From Branchiostoma floridae (lineage: Eukaryota > Chordata > Leptocardii > Amphioxiformes > Branchiostomatidae), in NCBI RefSeq assembly GCF_000003815.2, contig NC_049984.1, positions 16,042,381 to 16,097,417 on the forward strand: a stretch of 55,037 nucleotides of DNA, in the 5' to 3' direction. The notes under the pieces were generated by a model. The model worked only from the letters and a program-made list of their open reading frames with translations. It did no database searches and was not told the DNA's origin. The position numbers were made by a program, and so were the translations under genes. Every line of letters begins with the position of its first letter. Position 1 is the stretch's first letter. Positions 47,401 through 55,037 of the stretch are shown piece by piece.

Positions 47401-50400
47401 TGACCGAAGACGGTAGCCAGGAGGAATGCGACGTCATTCCGTGTGGTACGTACTTTTGACGACAAATCCGTTCTAGCACACGTATTGGGATAGGAATAAG
47501 ATTTCTAATACTATTAGGCAATCAAGATTAGTAACATTCAAATGTTGCGAAACGACTTGTCTCTTGTTGCGAAACGACATGCCTTGTTGCGAACTGACGT
47601 TTGCGAACTGACATTGTTGTGAAATAACCATTAAAACATATTATTGATGATAACTTTGCCACTGTCTGTCACTTGTTACTAAAACTAGATGCCGAAGGCT
47701 GTTGGGATAGAGGTCCTCCAAACTACGGCAAAAGAAGTCCAAACAAGATTTTCTACTACGTGGAAGAAAGGGTTACGTACACGTGCAATGAAGGCTACAC
47801 ACTGAAGTCAGGTTACACCAGTGAAGTGAGATGCATGTCAGGAGGCGATTGGCAATATGACAAGCCCAGCTGCTCAGGTGATTCGTTAAGTGTCTTATTT
47901 TACAACATATGAATCGTATACAAAATTCATGTCGGTTTTGCTACACGGCTTTGAAATATTCTTGGCATGATAATGTTCGAATGGAAGATGAATATTTGCT
48001 ACCATTAAAATAACTTTCACATGCCCAAAGATTACACACGGTTTGGATGAAAGTCAGCGCTCACCTAACATTCTACATGTGAATTAATGAGATTTCAGAT
48101 CCTAGCTACAATGAGAACTGGTACACTATGTCAAAATATTAATTTTCTTGCCATGTGTATTAGACAGAATGTCGTTTTCAAAAAAATGACCAGTTTCTGC
48201 AATGATGATTTACACTTAATATAAACAAACTCCGATATAGTAAACCATCGACAAAGACTACAAGACGAGCTACTGGAGATTTACAGTGCAAGCCTTGCAC
48301 CTGATGATGTCATCATCAACTTCGCTGGAGCTGTGGTACAGATAGTCGAATTGGCAAGTACTTTTTTGTTACTATTCTCCGTTTAACTATTGGTGTGCAA
48401 TTATTTCTGGGGGTATAATACATTTTAATTCATGCTCCAATTTTTCAGGATGAAAAGAAGGAACAACTCGTTGCATCTATGGCCATCGATTTTGTAAGTT
48501 GGAACAGTTTTGATAACTTGACTCTAAGAAGCACTGTGTTCATATAATATTACAAAGATGCTATTTTCTCATTGTGGCGTTAGCATTTTGTGCTAACCTT
48601 GAAAATTAAGCTTAAAAACCATCTATTTATTATCCACCCCCAGCCACTTCATAGTCCTCTTGTTATCGCTGTTGTCGTGATCTGACTGTTCTGTTCTATG
48701 ATTAGCTTATTAAAAGCATTTTTTTGTTTCATATATTGCACAGCCATTTACGCGTCTGATTTATAGTAAGCTTATACATTTTTTTGTTTCATATATTGCT
48801 CAGTCATTCTCAGCTCTGATTGTTAATATTTCTCAATTGTTGGTGTTCTTTAATTCATCTTATAAATCTTAGTTACTACAAGCCAACAGGCTTCTCCATC
48901 CCCTCCTTTTGCATTTTTAATTACGTTTGTTTATTTTATTGTTATCCCTTTTATGTGCGAATTGAAAAAAAGAAAGCTTACTACTGTCGATGTCGTTTTT
49001 CACAGTAACGTGTTCTTTTTCTTAGACGTGGCAAGACAGTAGACTGAGTTGGGATCCTAAATTCTACGATGACATCATGACGCTTACCTTTCCGGGCAAC
49101 AGAATTTGGACTCCAACATTGACCTTAAAGAGAAAGTAAGCTATTGCGTACACGTGTATTTAATTTACCCACTTTAGATTAATCATTTTAAACATCATAC
49201 GTCTTCCATCAGACAAATAATAAAAACTAAACAATTTCTACAGACCAAGTCGATGACCAAACGCGTTTACATCATCCTCAAAGTTTACGAGCGTTTTTGT
49301 AAAACGAAAAATATGTTGGTTACTTTGCAGTGCTGATCCTAACAATAAAGGCCTACCAAAGGATGTACCGATCCGAGTGAGCAGCAATGGCCGGGTAGCA
49401 TGGAGTGTGGGAACCCTGACCACCACCGTATGTGATGCAGACCCCTTCTACTTCCCTGCAGACACCATGGATTGCCACGTCTGCTTCTCTGCAATCGCAG
49501 CAGTGGAGCAAACCATTAGTAAGTTTTGCAAATAATTCTTACCTAATCTTAGTTTCTTGTGTAAAAAGATAATATAAAACGATATGCATATTTCTAAAAA
49601 AATGATTGATAACTACAAGCTTGTGGGCAAGGGAAGAAAATTATTCAACAGAAGGAAACTAGAAGATGTTTCTTTAACTGTGTGGCCACCGATTGCAATT
49701 CTAATATCTGGTACACAATATCCTAATGACAATATAAAAGGTAACGGCTTGCTGAAACCAATTTTTGAACATAGAATGCCAAGGAGGAGCGCCTGCTATA
49801 GACAAAGGAAACACTCTGTGCAACACTTACTTTAATGTAACAACGGAAGGTGAATGGTACCGAAATGAGAAGATATTTGCAAAAGACAACAGGGAAGCGT
49901 GCTTTGTTGTCCATCTGGAGAGGATCCCCCTGTTCCACATCGCCACAACTGTTGGACCCTGCATCATCCTGGTTGTACTGATGATCATCACATTCGTCAT
50001 GCCACTGGACAGGGGAGACCGGATCTCGTTCGGTTTGACCATTCTACTCTCCATGGTCGTGTCTCTTGTATTTGTGACAGACGTTCTTCCAGTCAAGGGG
50101 GCTTTGCCATTTTTGGGTGGGTAAAATGAATTATAAACCAACTGTATTGTTTTAAGACAGAAAAAGTGTCACTAGAGGGTGTTCTGATATCGCTATTTCA
50201 GCGTTCTGGTAACTGTTTACCATATTGACACACTAGATTTTACCGAATTTTCGGCTGAATCCGTCAGTCTTGTTCACGGAATGGACCAGTCTACTGCAGC
50301 TTCCGGGACGTCGAAACCACGTGACTGCAGCAGCGGGTCATTGGTGCCAGATAACCTGTGTCAACCCCCGTCTCTAATCAGTGTCGGTCGGTGAGCTCGA

Positions 50401-52098
50401 AGGTGACCTTCCATTCCGTGTACAAGACTGACGGAGTCAGCCGAAAATTTGGGTCATAAGGTCGTAGCAAGTAACTTCCATGGATGACATTCCCCACTCA
50501 TTAATTTTCGTCAGATTTCAGAATTTTTTGTTCTTTGAAGAGGGTTAACGTGATAATAAATTACCAAAATTATCAAATATGTTGTGTTGTAGCCTGTTGA
50601 TTGTACTGGTAGTGGTGACAAGTACAGCGAGGTACCCAGGGCTGTTGTTGAAGTGAAACTAGTTGGATAGTTGTAAAAGTGGCACCAATATGGAAGTGAG
50701 TGTAGTTACTAACTTTGCCAGTGATACCAGTCTACCACACTGGTGTCACTTTTACTACACCGGTACATGTCAGGAATACAGGTATGGATGTCTTGTTGGT
50801 TGTGGTACCATGTTTTGTCCCTTTGTTTCTTGTTACAACTTCTTGTTAATGCCATTATGCCGTCTTTTTTTTAAAAAGTACCCATCTTGGTTTTTTGTAC
50901 CCATATTGTTTTTTTCGCCCTATTTTACTATGTTTGCAGTCTAAAGAGGATGTCATCCATAAAATTTACTTGCTGTTGCCGAATGTCATTTACCAACACG
51001 AATGAACTTTTATGCCATGTTTATGTTTATTTCTACGCCATGTTAATGCTTATATTAATGTTACAGCTACGCTGATCATCGTGTACATGGCCCTGATGGG
51101 ACTGTTTATCTTCTTCACTATGGCCGTCATCGTTATTCACGACCGGAAGGGCAGCCTGCCTCCGACGGCGAAGATTATTTTTCTCCGACACATTTCAAGG
51201 TACCTTCTATTTGTTCCAACATTTTTTTTATCAATATGCGTCTATGTACAATCTAACATATAAAAATCAAATACGTTAGTCTGGAGATTTTGTTTGATGC
51301 TGCAACTGACAACAGACGTCGTAGCTGACATCATTATTCTCTATACACTTGCTGTTACATTTTCGTCCCGTACCTTGGCGTTTTCTGGGAATACGATTTC
51401 TTTCATGGTTCCAGCCAATACAATCACGCAGATGACGTCATACCGACATCATATTACGCCACTCAAATTTCTTGCGATCTTCATATTTCATTTGTACATT
51501 GGTGATCCTTTGATTAGTCGTTTAGGAGTTACAGGAGTTTCAAACCATTTTCTCAAAGGCCCACACCCCCGGACCCAGATTGACCAAGAAGAAAAGCCCG
51601 GTCTCAATAGGGTTATATGATTATTTCCTGTTGGCGCCATCTCATTCACGTCGTTTGTTATTTAGGATACTGCTGTTGGGTGATCTAACAGAAGAGAGGC
51701 ACCCACGTGATGGTGAGGATGGCCCGACTTGCTTTCCTGCCATAGAGTTGACCAACTGCGCCTTTCAAAGCGGTGACAAGGTGGAAGTCAGCGACGAGAT
51801 ATCCTATGATGACAACGACACAACCAGGCAACCATCATCACCTCTTGCAGGCCTGGAGGCCACCAGTTACTCCGTGCTTCTTAAGCTTATTTCTAATTTT
51901 AAAGGGGTGAAAAACGACATCAAAGAACTCGCTAAAGCGGTTGACAACAAGAGAGAGGTGTTGATGAAATTGATGAAAAATGAGGAGGGGGTGTCCGAGT
52001 ACATCCTGTTGGCTAAAGTCCTGGATAGGCTCTGTCTTGTTCTGTACATCATCAGCATCGTGGCAGCCGTACCCATGACTATGTATATAGGCACGTAA
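25478..52098 (+). CDS. Mosaic Cys-loop receptor: multi-module ectodomain fused to a ligand-gated ion channel (28 exons)
   Basis: The exons join in phase into one 4881-nt frame (1626 residues). They are 25478–25532, 26374–26448, 27841–28069, 29940–30052, 31168–31359, 32012–32194, 32597–32731, 33714–33893, 34499–34627, 35068–35280, 35575–35737, 36478–36602, 36999–37158, 37705–37817, 38790–38897, 39615–40007, 40280–40396, 41102–41360, 46553–46716, 47224–47445, 47689–47877, 48241–48353, 48449–48493, 49026–49135, 49331–49518, 49775–50116, 51067–51199 and 51666–52098. Order: signal peptide, CUB, sushi, two SRCR, YWTD propeller, EGF, C-type lectin, LDLa, frizzled, kringle, sushi, Cys-loop channel. 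It should be a plasma-membrane channel subunit with a very large adhesive or ligand-binding head. Ligand and partner subunits are unknown. The least certain splice site is the acceptor at 33713. I know of no named gene with this order. Confidence 0.85.
27145..27352. mobile_element. MITE (CTGTAAATGC family), intact with TA duplication
   Basis: Ends CTGTAAATGC and GCATTTCTGCATTTACAG-type are inverted, with TA flanks at 27143–27144 and 27353–27354. The interior repeats 'ttcgcggtgg'. It is the best-preserved copy in the window. Confidence 0.75.
27449..27760 (+). mobile_element. tRNA-derived SINE
   Basis: The head has TGTGGCGCAATCGGCAGTG (A box) and CCGAGTTCGAATCC (B box). The body contains 'ttaaagaacccacca'. 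It lies in intron 2 of the mosaic receptor, just before the CUB exon. Confidence 0.75.
27841..30052 (+). CDS. Mosaic receptor exons 3–4: CUB domain
   Basis: Residues about 49–157. [20 protein letters not shown] and [17 protein letters not shown] are diagnostic CUB motifs, followed by [11 protein letters not shown] and [19 protein letters not shown]. The domain is split at phase 2 (28069/29940). The acidic residues typical of calcium-binding CUB domains are partly kept. Confidence 0.93.
28090..28267. mobile_element. Short pogo/Tigger-like MITE with TA duplication
   Basis: CAGTCAAACCTGT and the inverted ACAGGCTTGACTG ends are flanked by TA. It is a 178-bp deletion form of the 3480–4385 element and begins 20 nt after the CUB exon donor. 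Confidence 0.8.
28473..29351. mobile_element. TIR element (GGCCATGTTGATTTGATTATATGG ends)
   Basis: Inverted ends of at least 30 bp read GGCCACGTTGATTTGATTA at the left and the reverse complement at the right, with a possible TTA duplication. It lies in the intron that splits the CUB domain. Related pieces are at 31364–31460 and near 37246–37390. Confidence 0.7.
30590..30800. repeat. Dispersed repeat shared with 44670–44920
   Basis: The words 'aaatcattttaaaagaagatatgaaaa', 'gattttacag' and 'gaagaagaaag' occur in the same order in both places. Class unknown. Confidence 0.45.
31168..31359 (+). CDS. Mosaic receptor exon 5: sushi (CCP) domain 1
   Basis: A single phase 1–1 exon encodes [43 protein letters not shown]. 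It has the four cysteines and the Trp of a complement-control module. Confidence 0.92.
32012..32731 (+). CDS. Mosaic receptor exons 6–7: SRCR domain 1
   Basis: [39 protein letters not shown], then [19 protein letters not shown] and [11 protein letters not shown]. It is a group-B-like scavenger receptor cysteine-rich domain split over two exons at phase 1. Confidence 0.95.
33714..34627 (+). CDS. Mosaic receptor exons 8–9: SRCR domain 2
   Basis: [37 protein letters not shown], then [19 protein letters not shown] and [11 protein letters not shown]. It is close to SRCR 1 and split at the same position, so the two probably arose by tandem duplication. Keeping phase 1 places the acceptor at CAGCAGAG|TA (33713). 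CCCAG at 33708 would break the frame. Confidence 0.9.
33917..34107. mobile_element. MITE with TTTATCCGCGG ends
   Basis: The left end TTTATCCGCGGGGGTAACC and the right end GGTTACCCCGCGGATAAA are inverted. It begins 23 nt after the exon-8 donor of the mosaic receptor. Confidence 0.75.
34670..34965. repeat. Long foldback with ~95-bp arms
   Basis: The left arm (34670–34766) and right arm (34872–34964) are near-perfect inverted copies around a ~105-bp spacer. The motifs include CAGCAAACCGCCTCTTGTCTG. It begins about 43 nt after the SRCR 2 donor. Confidence 0.75.
35068..37817 (+). CDS. Mosaic receptor exons 10–14: LDLR class-B (YWTD) beta-propeller
   Basis: About 258 residues, the size of a six-blade propeller. 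Blades show [70 protein letters not shown] and [13 protein letters not shown]. The last blade comes from a short exon (37705–37817, [20 protein letters not shown]). That exon is found only by its phase (2 in, 1 out) and its fit to the following EGF. Confidence 0.9.
38790..38897 (+). CDS. Mosaic receptor exon 15: EGF-like module of the LDLR/LRP type
   Basis: [34 protein letters not shown] and a final Cys supplied by the next exon. This is the EGF that normally closes a YWTD propeller in LDLR/LRP proteins, so the cassette was moved as a unit. Confidence 0.93.
39615..40007 (+). CDS. Mosaic receptor exon 16: C-type lectin domain
   Basis: A whole CTLD in one phase 1–1 exon: [58 protein letters not shown] and FICQ. 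EPN and WND are the calcium and sugar-contact motifs of mannose-type lectins, so calcium-dependent carbohydrate binding is likely. Confidence 0.95.
40280..40396 (+). CDS. Mosaic receptor exon 17: LDL receptor class-A module
   Basis: Six cysteines with [20 protein letters not shown] and DRSDETDC. The acidic cluster that binds calcium is complete. Confidence 0.94.
40410..40608. mobile_element. GC-rich inverted-repeat element, copy 2
   Basis: Same element as 171–368: CATTTCCAAAGCGGGGCCCGG at the left and the inverted form at the right. Related GC-rich debris continues to about 40910 and resembles 38960–39200. Confidence 0.55.
41102..46716 (+). CDS. Mosaic receptor exons 18–19: frizzled cysteine-rich domain
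   Basis: [33 protein letters not shown], then [16 protein letters not shown] and [16 protein letters not shown]. This fits a frizzled-type CRD, a potential Wnt or lipid-binding fold. It is split by a 5.2-kb intron (41361–46552) that holds a tandem duplication, a 166-bp repeat array and a nested LINE. Confidence 0.92.
42190..42240. mobile_element. Pogo/Tigger-like element end fragment
   Basis: TGGCCACTATAGACAGGTGG and 'actatagagaaaatgctgat' are the reverse complement of the right end of 3480–4385. Confidence 0.6.
42740..44110. repeat. Diverged tandem duplication of about 0.7 kb
   Basis: 42740–43490 and 43490–44110 share a series of blocks in the same order: 'agaccgtcaacaa', 'aagtgactgct', 'cttatgaatattaattagcc', 'cctcttcgctgattggct'. 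The second copy has the gap 43637–43736. The first has a poly-C run near 43050. Confidence 0.65.
43637..43736. other. Assembly gap (100 N)
   Basis: A run of exactly 100 N in the intron that splits the frizzled domain. Confidence 0.95.
44163..44700. repeat. Tandem repeat with ~166-bp period
   Basis: The word 'taccagggtacagg' recurs at about 44163, 44332, 44498 and 44660. Each copy also has 'ttttttggtcaaaaattgg' and 'caccaaaagtgttat'. Open frames here are periodic with the repeat and are not taken as a gene. Confidence 0.8.
45026..46522. mobile_element. Mariner-like TIR element containing a nested LINE
   Basis: The left end CAAGGGTGATCAATAAGTTCT and the inverted right end are flanked by TA (45024–45025 and 46523–46524), as in Tc1/mariner elements. 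Only about 295 bp of left interior and ~22 bp of right end remain around the LINE. Confidence 0.65.
45321..46500 (-). mobile_element. 5'-truncated LINE with reverse transcriptase C-terminal half
   Basis: The minus-strand frame (stop at about 45418, continuing upstream to about 46500) contains [31 protein letters not shown], the catalytic FADD in LFADDCLLY, and the C-terminal [12 protein letters not shown]. These are CR1/Jockey-type features. The 3' end is a (TACAGA)-like short repeat on the minus strand. No endonuclease part remains, so it is a dead copy. Confidence 0.92.
47224..47445 (+). CDS. Mosaic receptor exon 20: kringle domain
   Basis: [41 protein letters not shown] and EECDVIPC. All six kringle cysteines are present in one phase 1–1 exon. 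Confidence 0.95.
47689..47877 (+). CDS. Mosaic receptor exon 21: sushi (CCP) domain 2
   Basis: [38 protein letters not shown] and KPSCS. It starts CWD like sushi 1. It leaves at phase 1 and is joined directly to the channel domain. Confidence 0.92.
48241..52098 (+). CDS. Mosaic receptor exons 22–28: complete Cys-loop ligand-gated ion channel
   Basis: Residues about 1173–1626. The extracellular channel domain starts [17 protein letters not shown] and contains [10 protein letters not shown] and RIWTPTL. The Cys-loop is [15 protein letters not shown], with 13 residues between the cysteines. TM1 follows [14 protein letters not shown]2 is [20 protein letters not shown], with Asp at −1' (GDR) and 20', Leu at 9', and no PAR insertion. 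These features point to a cation channel. TM3 and TM4 are present around an intracellular loop of about 120 residues. The exons of 45 nt (48449–48493) and 110 nt (49026–49135) have the lengths conserved in nicotinic receptor genes. There is no vicinal Cys pair in loop C and no loop-B Trp, so classic acetylcholine binding is doubtful. Confidence 0.95.
50243..50452. mobile_element. TIR element (TTTTCGGCTGAATCCGTCAG ends)
   Basis: The ends are inverted copies of a 'ccgtcagtcttg..cacggaatgg' motif. A related copy in the opposite orientation is near 30860–31060. It lies in the intron between TM2 and TM3 of the channel part. Confidence 0.6.
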
Positions 52099-52769
52099 AT
52101 GCCTGGCATCTGGGTCTTTTCATGAGGCATACGTCAAGTGACTTGCATATGCGTTGTTCTTTAAAACAAAATTGGCAACATAAAGTCAAATATGACACGT
52201 TTTAGCATTTCAATCATTGGTTGAATATGGTAGAGTTATTGAAATCATTGACAAAGGTTCTACCAAAATTGCCAGAATGCCAAAATCGAGATAATTTCCT
52301 TTTTGATAAAGTGTGATTCCTTCGATTGTGATACAGTTTACAATATAGAGAGTAATGTAGAATGGCGTTCAACTTCTGTTTGACCTAACTATTGTTGCAA
52401 TATTGTGCTGTAGAGGAGTGTAGTTGTGCCTTCTCGTTTCGATAATTTTATATGATCCATGTCAAAATATCCGGAGTTCACTTTCAACCACTCTTTGTTG
52501 CATGTTGCTTGTCATTAGGTATTCTTCATATAATATTATACTGTATTATATCATATCATATTACATTACATTACATTATATTATATTGTATTATGTTACA
52601 TTACGTTATATCTCATATCATGTCATGCTGACATATCATATAGACTTAGCAATAGATACGTGGACATTATGAATGTGTTATAGAATTGCTGGATTGATAG
52701 TTTTGTGACTTTCAGATACAGCTTGAGTAACATATTGTGCACCTTGTACATAAAAAAAGGCTGGTATGG

Positions 52770-52775
52770 AATAAA
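52770..52775 (+). terminator. Polyadenylation signal of the mosaic receptor gene
   Basis: An AATAAA lies about 670 nt after the stop codon. The 3' UTR before it includes an AT-rich (ATTAC)n-like stretch at about 52520–52640. Confidence 0.5.
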
Positions 52776-54074
52776 GAGTTTTAATCCATGTGTGGTATGT
52801 TATGTCGCATTAAATTTGAAAGGACATGATAAGTATAGACATTTCAACTTGTTTCCTATTGTTGATGTATGCAGAAAGATATTGCACTTCAGTTGAAATT
52901 TTTGAATGTGCTTGTCTTATTTTCTGTTTACTTCAGTAATGTATTCTGTAGTTACAAAAATATATGAAACATTTGCTTTTAATGGTGCATTGCGTAAGAT
53001 TCGCTTTGTCTTGATCAAAAAAGTTCTGCCGTTAATTACTTGAACTCCGTGATAATCTGTTCTTCAACTTTAGGCCCACATTTGTATGTGACCTTGGTAC
53101 TGCAGCAAAACTTCAATTTCACCCGAACATGCTGTAGTCTTGATGTTTTGGTGATAGACAGCATAAGGACAAAGTGTTGTTCTCCCATCAGCTCTCTATC
53201 GAACTACGGGGGCGATTATACTGTGTAACAAATAATTCAAAGAGGATAACTAGAAATAATTACAAAGAAACACACAAATTTCTGGTATTCAGTATTTAGA
53301 AAGATGTACTCATTGACGTGCAATTTCTGCAAATCATGAATGGATATTCATAGATAATTAAGAAAATTTGTAATTCTAGTGTTTTAATGTTTCAATCACA
53401 CGTCCTGAACCTCGATCAAAGTAACTTTGATCTACTTCATCACATCATTTACTCGGTATTTCAAGCACAAACATACCACGCATGGATGATCTGCTCGGCA
53501 ATAGTCGGGAAAATATTTTGGTTGCAAACAATGGCACTGGAGATTGAAAGTCTAGGGAGAGTTGCGTTGAATTGAGAACGCAGGGGCCAATTCTATTGTC
53601 TACTTGGACATGACTGAGCCTGGAAAATATTTTGGTTTCAAACAGTGCCACTGCAGCAATCACTGAGATTCTTGGGAGAGTTGTGGTGATTTGAGAACGC
53701 ACGTAGAGCTTTATTGTCTACTGTTAAAACCTCTGCAACTTGGGCAATCATGTTTAAGACTATGTTGGCGGCCGGGAAAGCAAACAATGTAAGTACTAAG
53801 TACGTATACCTTTGTAACACATAGGAAAAGAGGGATTGATGTCTCCCGCTGCATGGATATTTCGCCCACTAGTATCTCTAGAGCATATCTTCTGTACAAA
53901 GTTTCTGTTATTGAGAACATAAAATCTGGGAGAAGATTGTGAAGTGAAGGTCATATGCATGTTATATGCGCGGTAATGCACGCACGTATCTCACTGACGC
54001 TACGGCATGTTGGCGGCGTCGCTGCGTTCGAGCGATTTTACAGAGCGTTCAATGGAGCGTTCAGTTGTAGGGGC
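52776..54074. other. Downstream intergenic region
   Basis: No gene is supported. It contains one ~110-bp tandem duplication (53507–53606 and 53619–53721) sharing 'ggaaaatattttggtt' and 'attgtctact'. Confidence 0.5.
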
Positions 54075-54146
54075 TCCCATATGGTCTAGTGGTTAGGATT
54101 TGGCACTCTCATCGCCAAGGCCCGGGTTCGATCCCGGGTGTCGGCA
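54075..54146 (+). tRNA. tRNA-Glu-like sequence (probably a pseudogene)
   Basis: 72 nt with the D-arm ATGGTCTAGTGGTTAGGAT, an anticodon loop CTCTCAT (anticodon CTC, Glu) and a perfect T-arm CCCGGGTTCGATCCCGGG. The acceptor stem TCCCATA against TGTCGGC has two mismatches and one wobble, and the anticodon stem has one mismatch. The 3' end matches neighbouring tRNA-like pieces rather than a Glu tRNA, so it is probably chimeric. Confidence 0.55.
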
Positions 54147-54177
54147 TGTTTGTTTCTTTCTGTTCTACAATGGTTCC

Positions 54178-54410
54178 CACACCGGGAATCGAACCCGGGT
54201 CTTGCCAAGGAGCTCTGAGCTTTTGTGGCGACAGCGATAGCGGTCATGATTTGTAATCCGCCGCCCGGGTTCGATCCCGGGTGTCGGCATGGTGGTAGCC
54301 TTCAGTTCCACAAAGGGTCCCACACCGGGAATCGAACCCGGGCGGGGGACTACAAATCATGACCGCAATCACCGTCGCCACAAAAGCTCAGAGCTCCTTG
54401 GGCAAGGACG
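54178..54410. repeat. Palindromic cluster of tRNA-like 3' halves
   Basis: Arms of about 90 bp (54200–54292 and 54318–54410) are inverted copies. Both contain GGAGCTCTGAGCTTTTGTGG and a tRNA T-arm. With a further minus-strand T-arm at about 54180–54202, the cluster alternates T-arms (GGTTCGAT) in both orientations. Confidence 0.75.
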
Positions 54411-54783
54411 ATAGGCGGTACTTGAACACCACTGTTACACAATGGATTTCATCGCTAAAACACGAATCTTTTTAACCATATGAGTGTAACTGTTTCGTCG
54501 TCTTTTTAGTCATACTTGAACGTTCCAATTTAGGACGTAGTGACGCCACCAATGTGCCGCAGTTCATGAGCTCTTATGGCTTTAACGGGCGTGGCCAGTG
54601 GAACACCCAACTGCTACCGGGCTATATTCGGGTACACTCGGGCTCCGGATTTTTTTTAAACCCAAGAGTTCAAATCATCCCGGGAGATAAACGCCGTGAC
54701 CTACCCGTGTTAACGCCAAGAGGTACCCCCGGAGTATCCGGCAGTCCACCGGGACAAATTTGTGGCTTCGGAGCCCGGTCGCG

Positions 54784-54889
54784 GCTACTAGCCTGGTGCC
54801 ATATTATAGCTCTCGAGTCTCTTCTGTACTCTGCGGAGAGGACGGAATAGACTCAGGAGCTATAATACGGCTGGATACTAGGCTACGTG
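54784..54889. repeat. Foldback sequence
   Basis: TACTAGCCTGGTGCCATATT on the left is inverted on the right (ending 'ggatactaggctac'). It lies in a repeat-rich stretch without genes, which continues to the window end. Confidence 0.55.
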
Positions 54890-55037
54890 GCTACACCCCC
54901 AATTATATCCCCTTTCCACTAGGACAGCGCTCTCCTCGCGCTCTCTCTGCGACCTAAAATTTGACATATCCCTCAACGAATTGTATCGAAAGGAAACGAA
55001 TCTTTTTACACTTTGCGTGTTTTGTTTTCTTCTCAGT

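Noticed and set aside
47878-48240. Model of two separate genes (secreted mosaic protein, then a Cys-loop channel)
   Set aside because: No polyadenylation signal, promoter or leader exon is visible in this 363-nt stretch, and phase 1 is kept across it. It stays the main alternative to test.
54075-54146. Functional tRNA-Glu gene
   Set aside because: The acceptor stem has two mismatches and its 3' strand is shared with neighbouring tRNA-like repeats.

Overview
The window is animal nuclear DNA. It has many short exons with GT–AG introns, polyadenylation signals, SINEs, LINE fragments, many small inverted-repeat transposons (MITEs), and four 100-N assembly gaps. The gene content suggests an invertebrate deuterostome: a DHRS4-type peroxisomal dehydrogenase, an ER carboxylesterase, and shuffled CUB/SRCR/sushi/LDLR/kringle/frizzled modules. 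A cephalochordate (amphioxus, Branchiostoma) is my best guess. This is an inference; no species marker is present.

Layout. (1) 461–4630 (+) is the 3' half of a type-B carboxylesterase ending in KDEL. (2) 5939–10856 (−) is a four-exon gene for a protein of about 1089 residues that joins a P-loop GTPase-like domain, a RING-like zinc motif and a patatin phospholipase domain. (3) 12187–22940 (+) is a DHRS4-like short-chain dehydrogenase/reductase ending in the peroxisomal signal SRL. It has two same-length alternative copies of one exon, and an exon carrying the YxxxK motif is missing, probably in the gap at 21450–21549. (4) 25478–52098 (+) is one 28-exon gene.

Gene 4 is the main discovery. Its exons join with compatible phases into one open frame of 4881 nt (1626 residues). 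The order is signal peptide, CUB, sushi, SRCR, SRCR, LDLR-class-B (YWTD) propeller, EGF, C-type lectin, LDLR class A, frizzled CRD, kringle, sushi, then a complete Cys-loop (pentameric) ligand-gated ion channel with four membrane segments and a cation-type pore. The channel part retains the 45-nt and 110-nt exons typical of nicotinic receptor genes. The sushi-to-channel junction is a phase-1 intron and there is no second signal peptide. The sequence therefore predicts an ion channel carrying about 1170 residues of recognition modules on each subunit.

Two genes share an odd repeat type. The 3' end of an exon plus its splice donor and flanking intron is tandemly amplified: three copies in the carboxylesterase gene (1107–1491) and at least 13 in the DHRS4 gene (13522–14740). 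The introns are dense with MITEs, several of which end within about 30 nt of a splice site. The window ends with a tRNA-like palindromic cluster (54075–54410). No gene other than these four is well supported.
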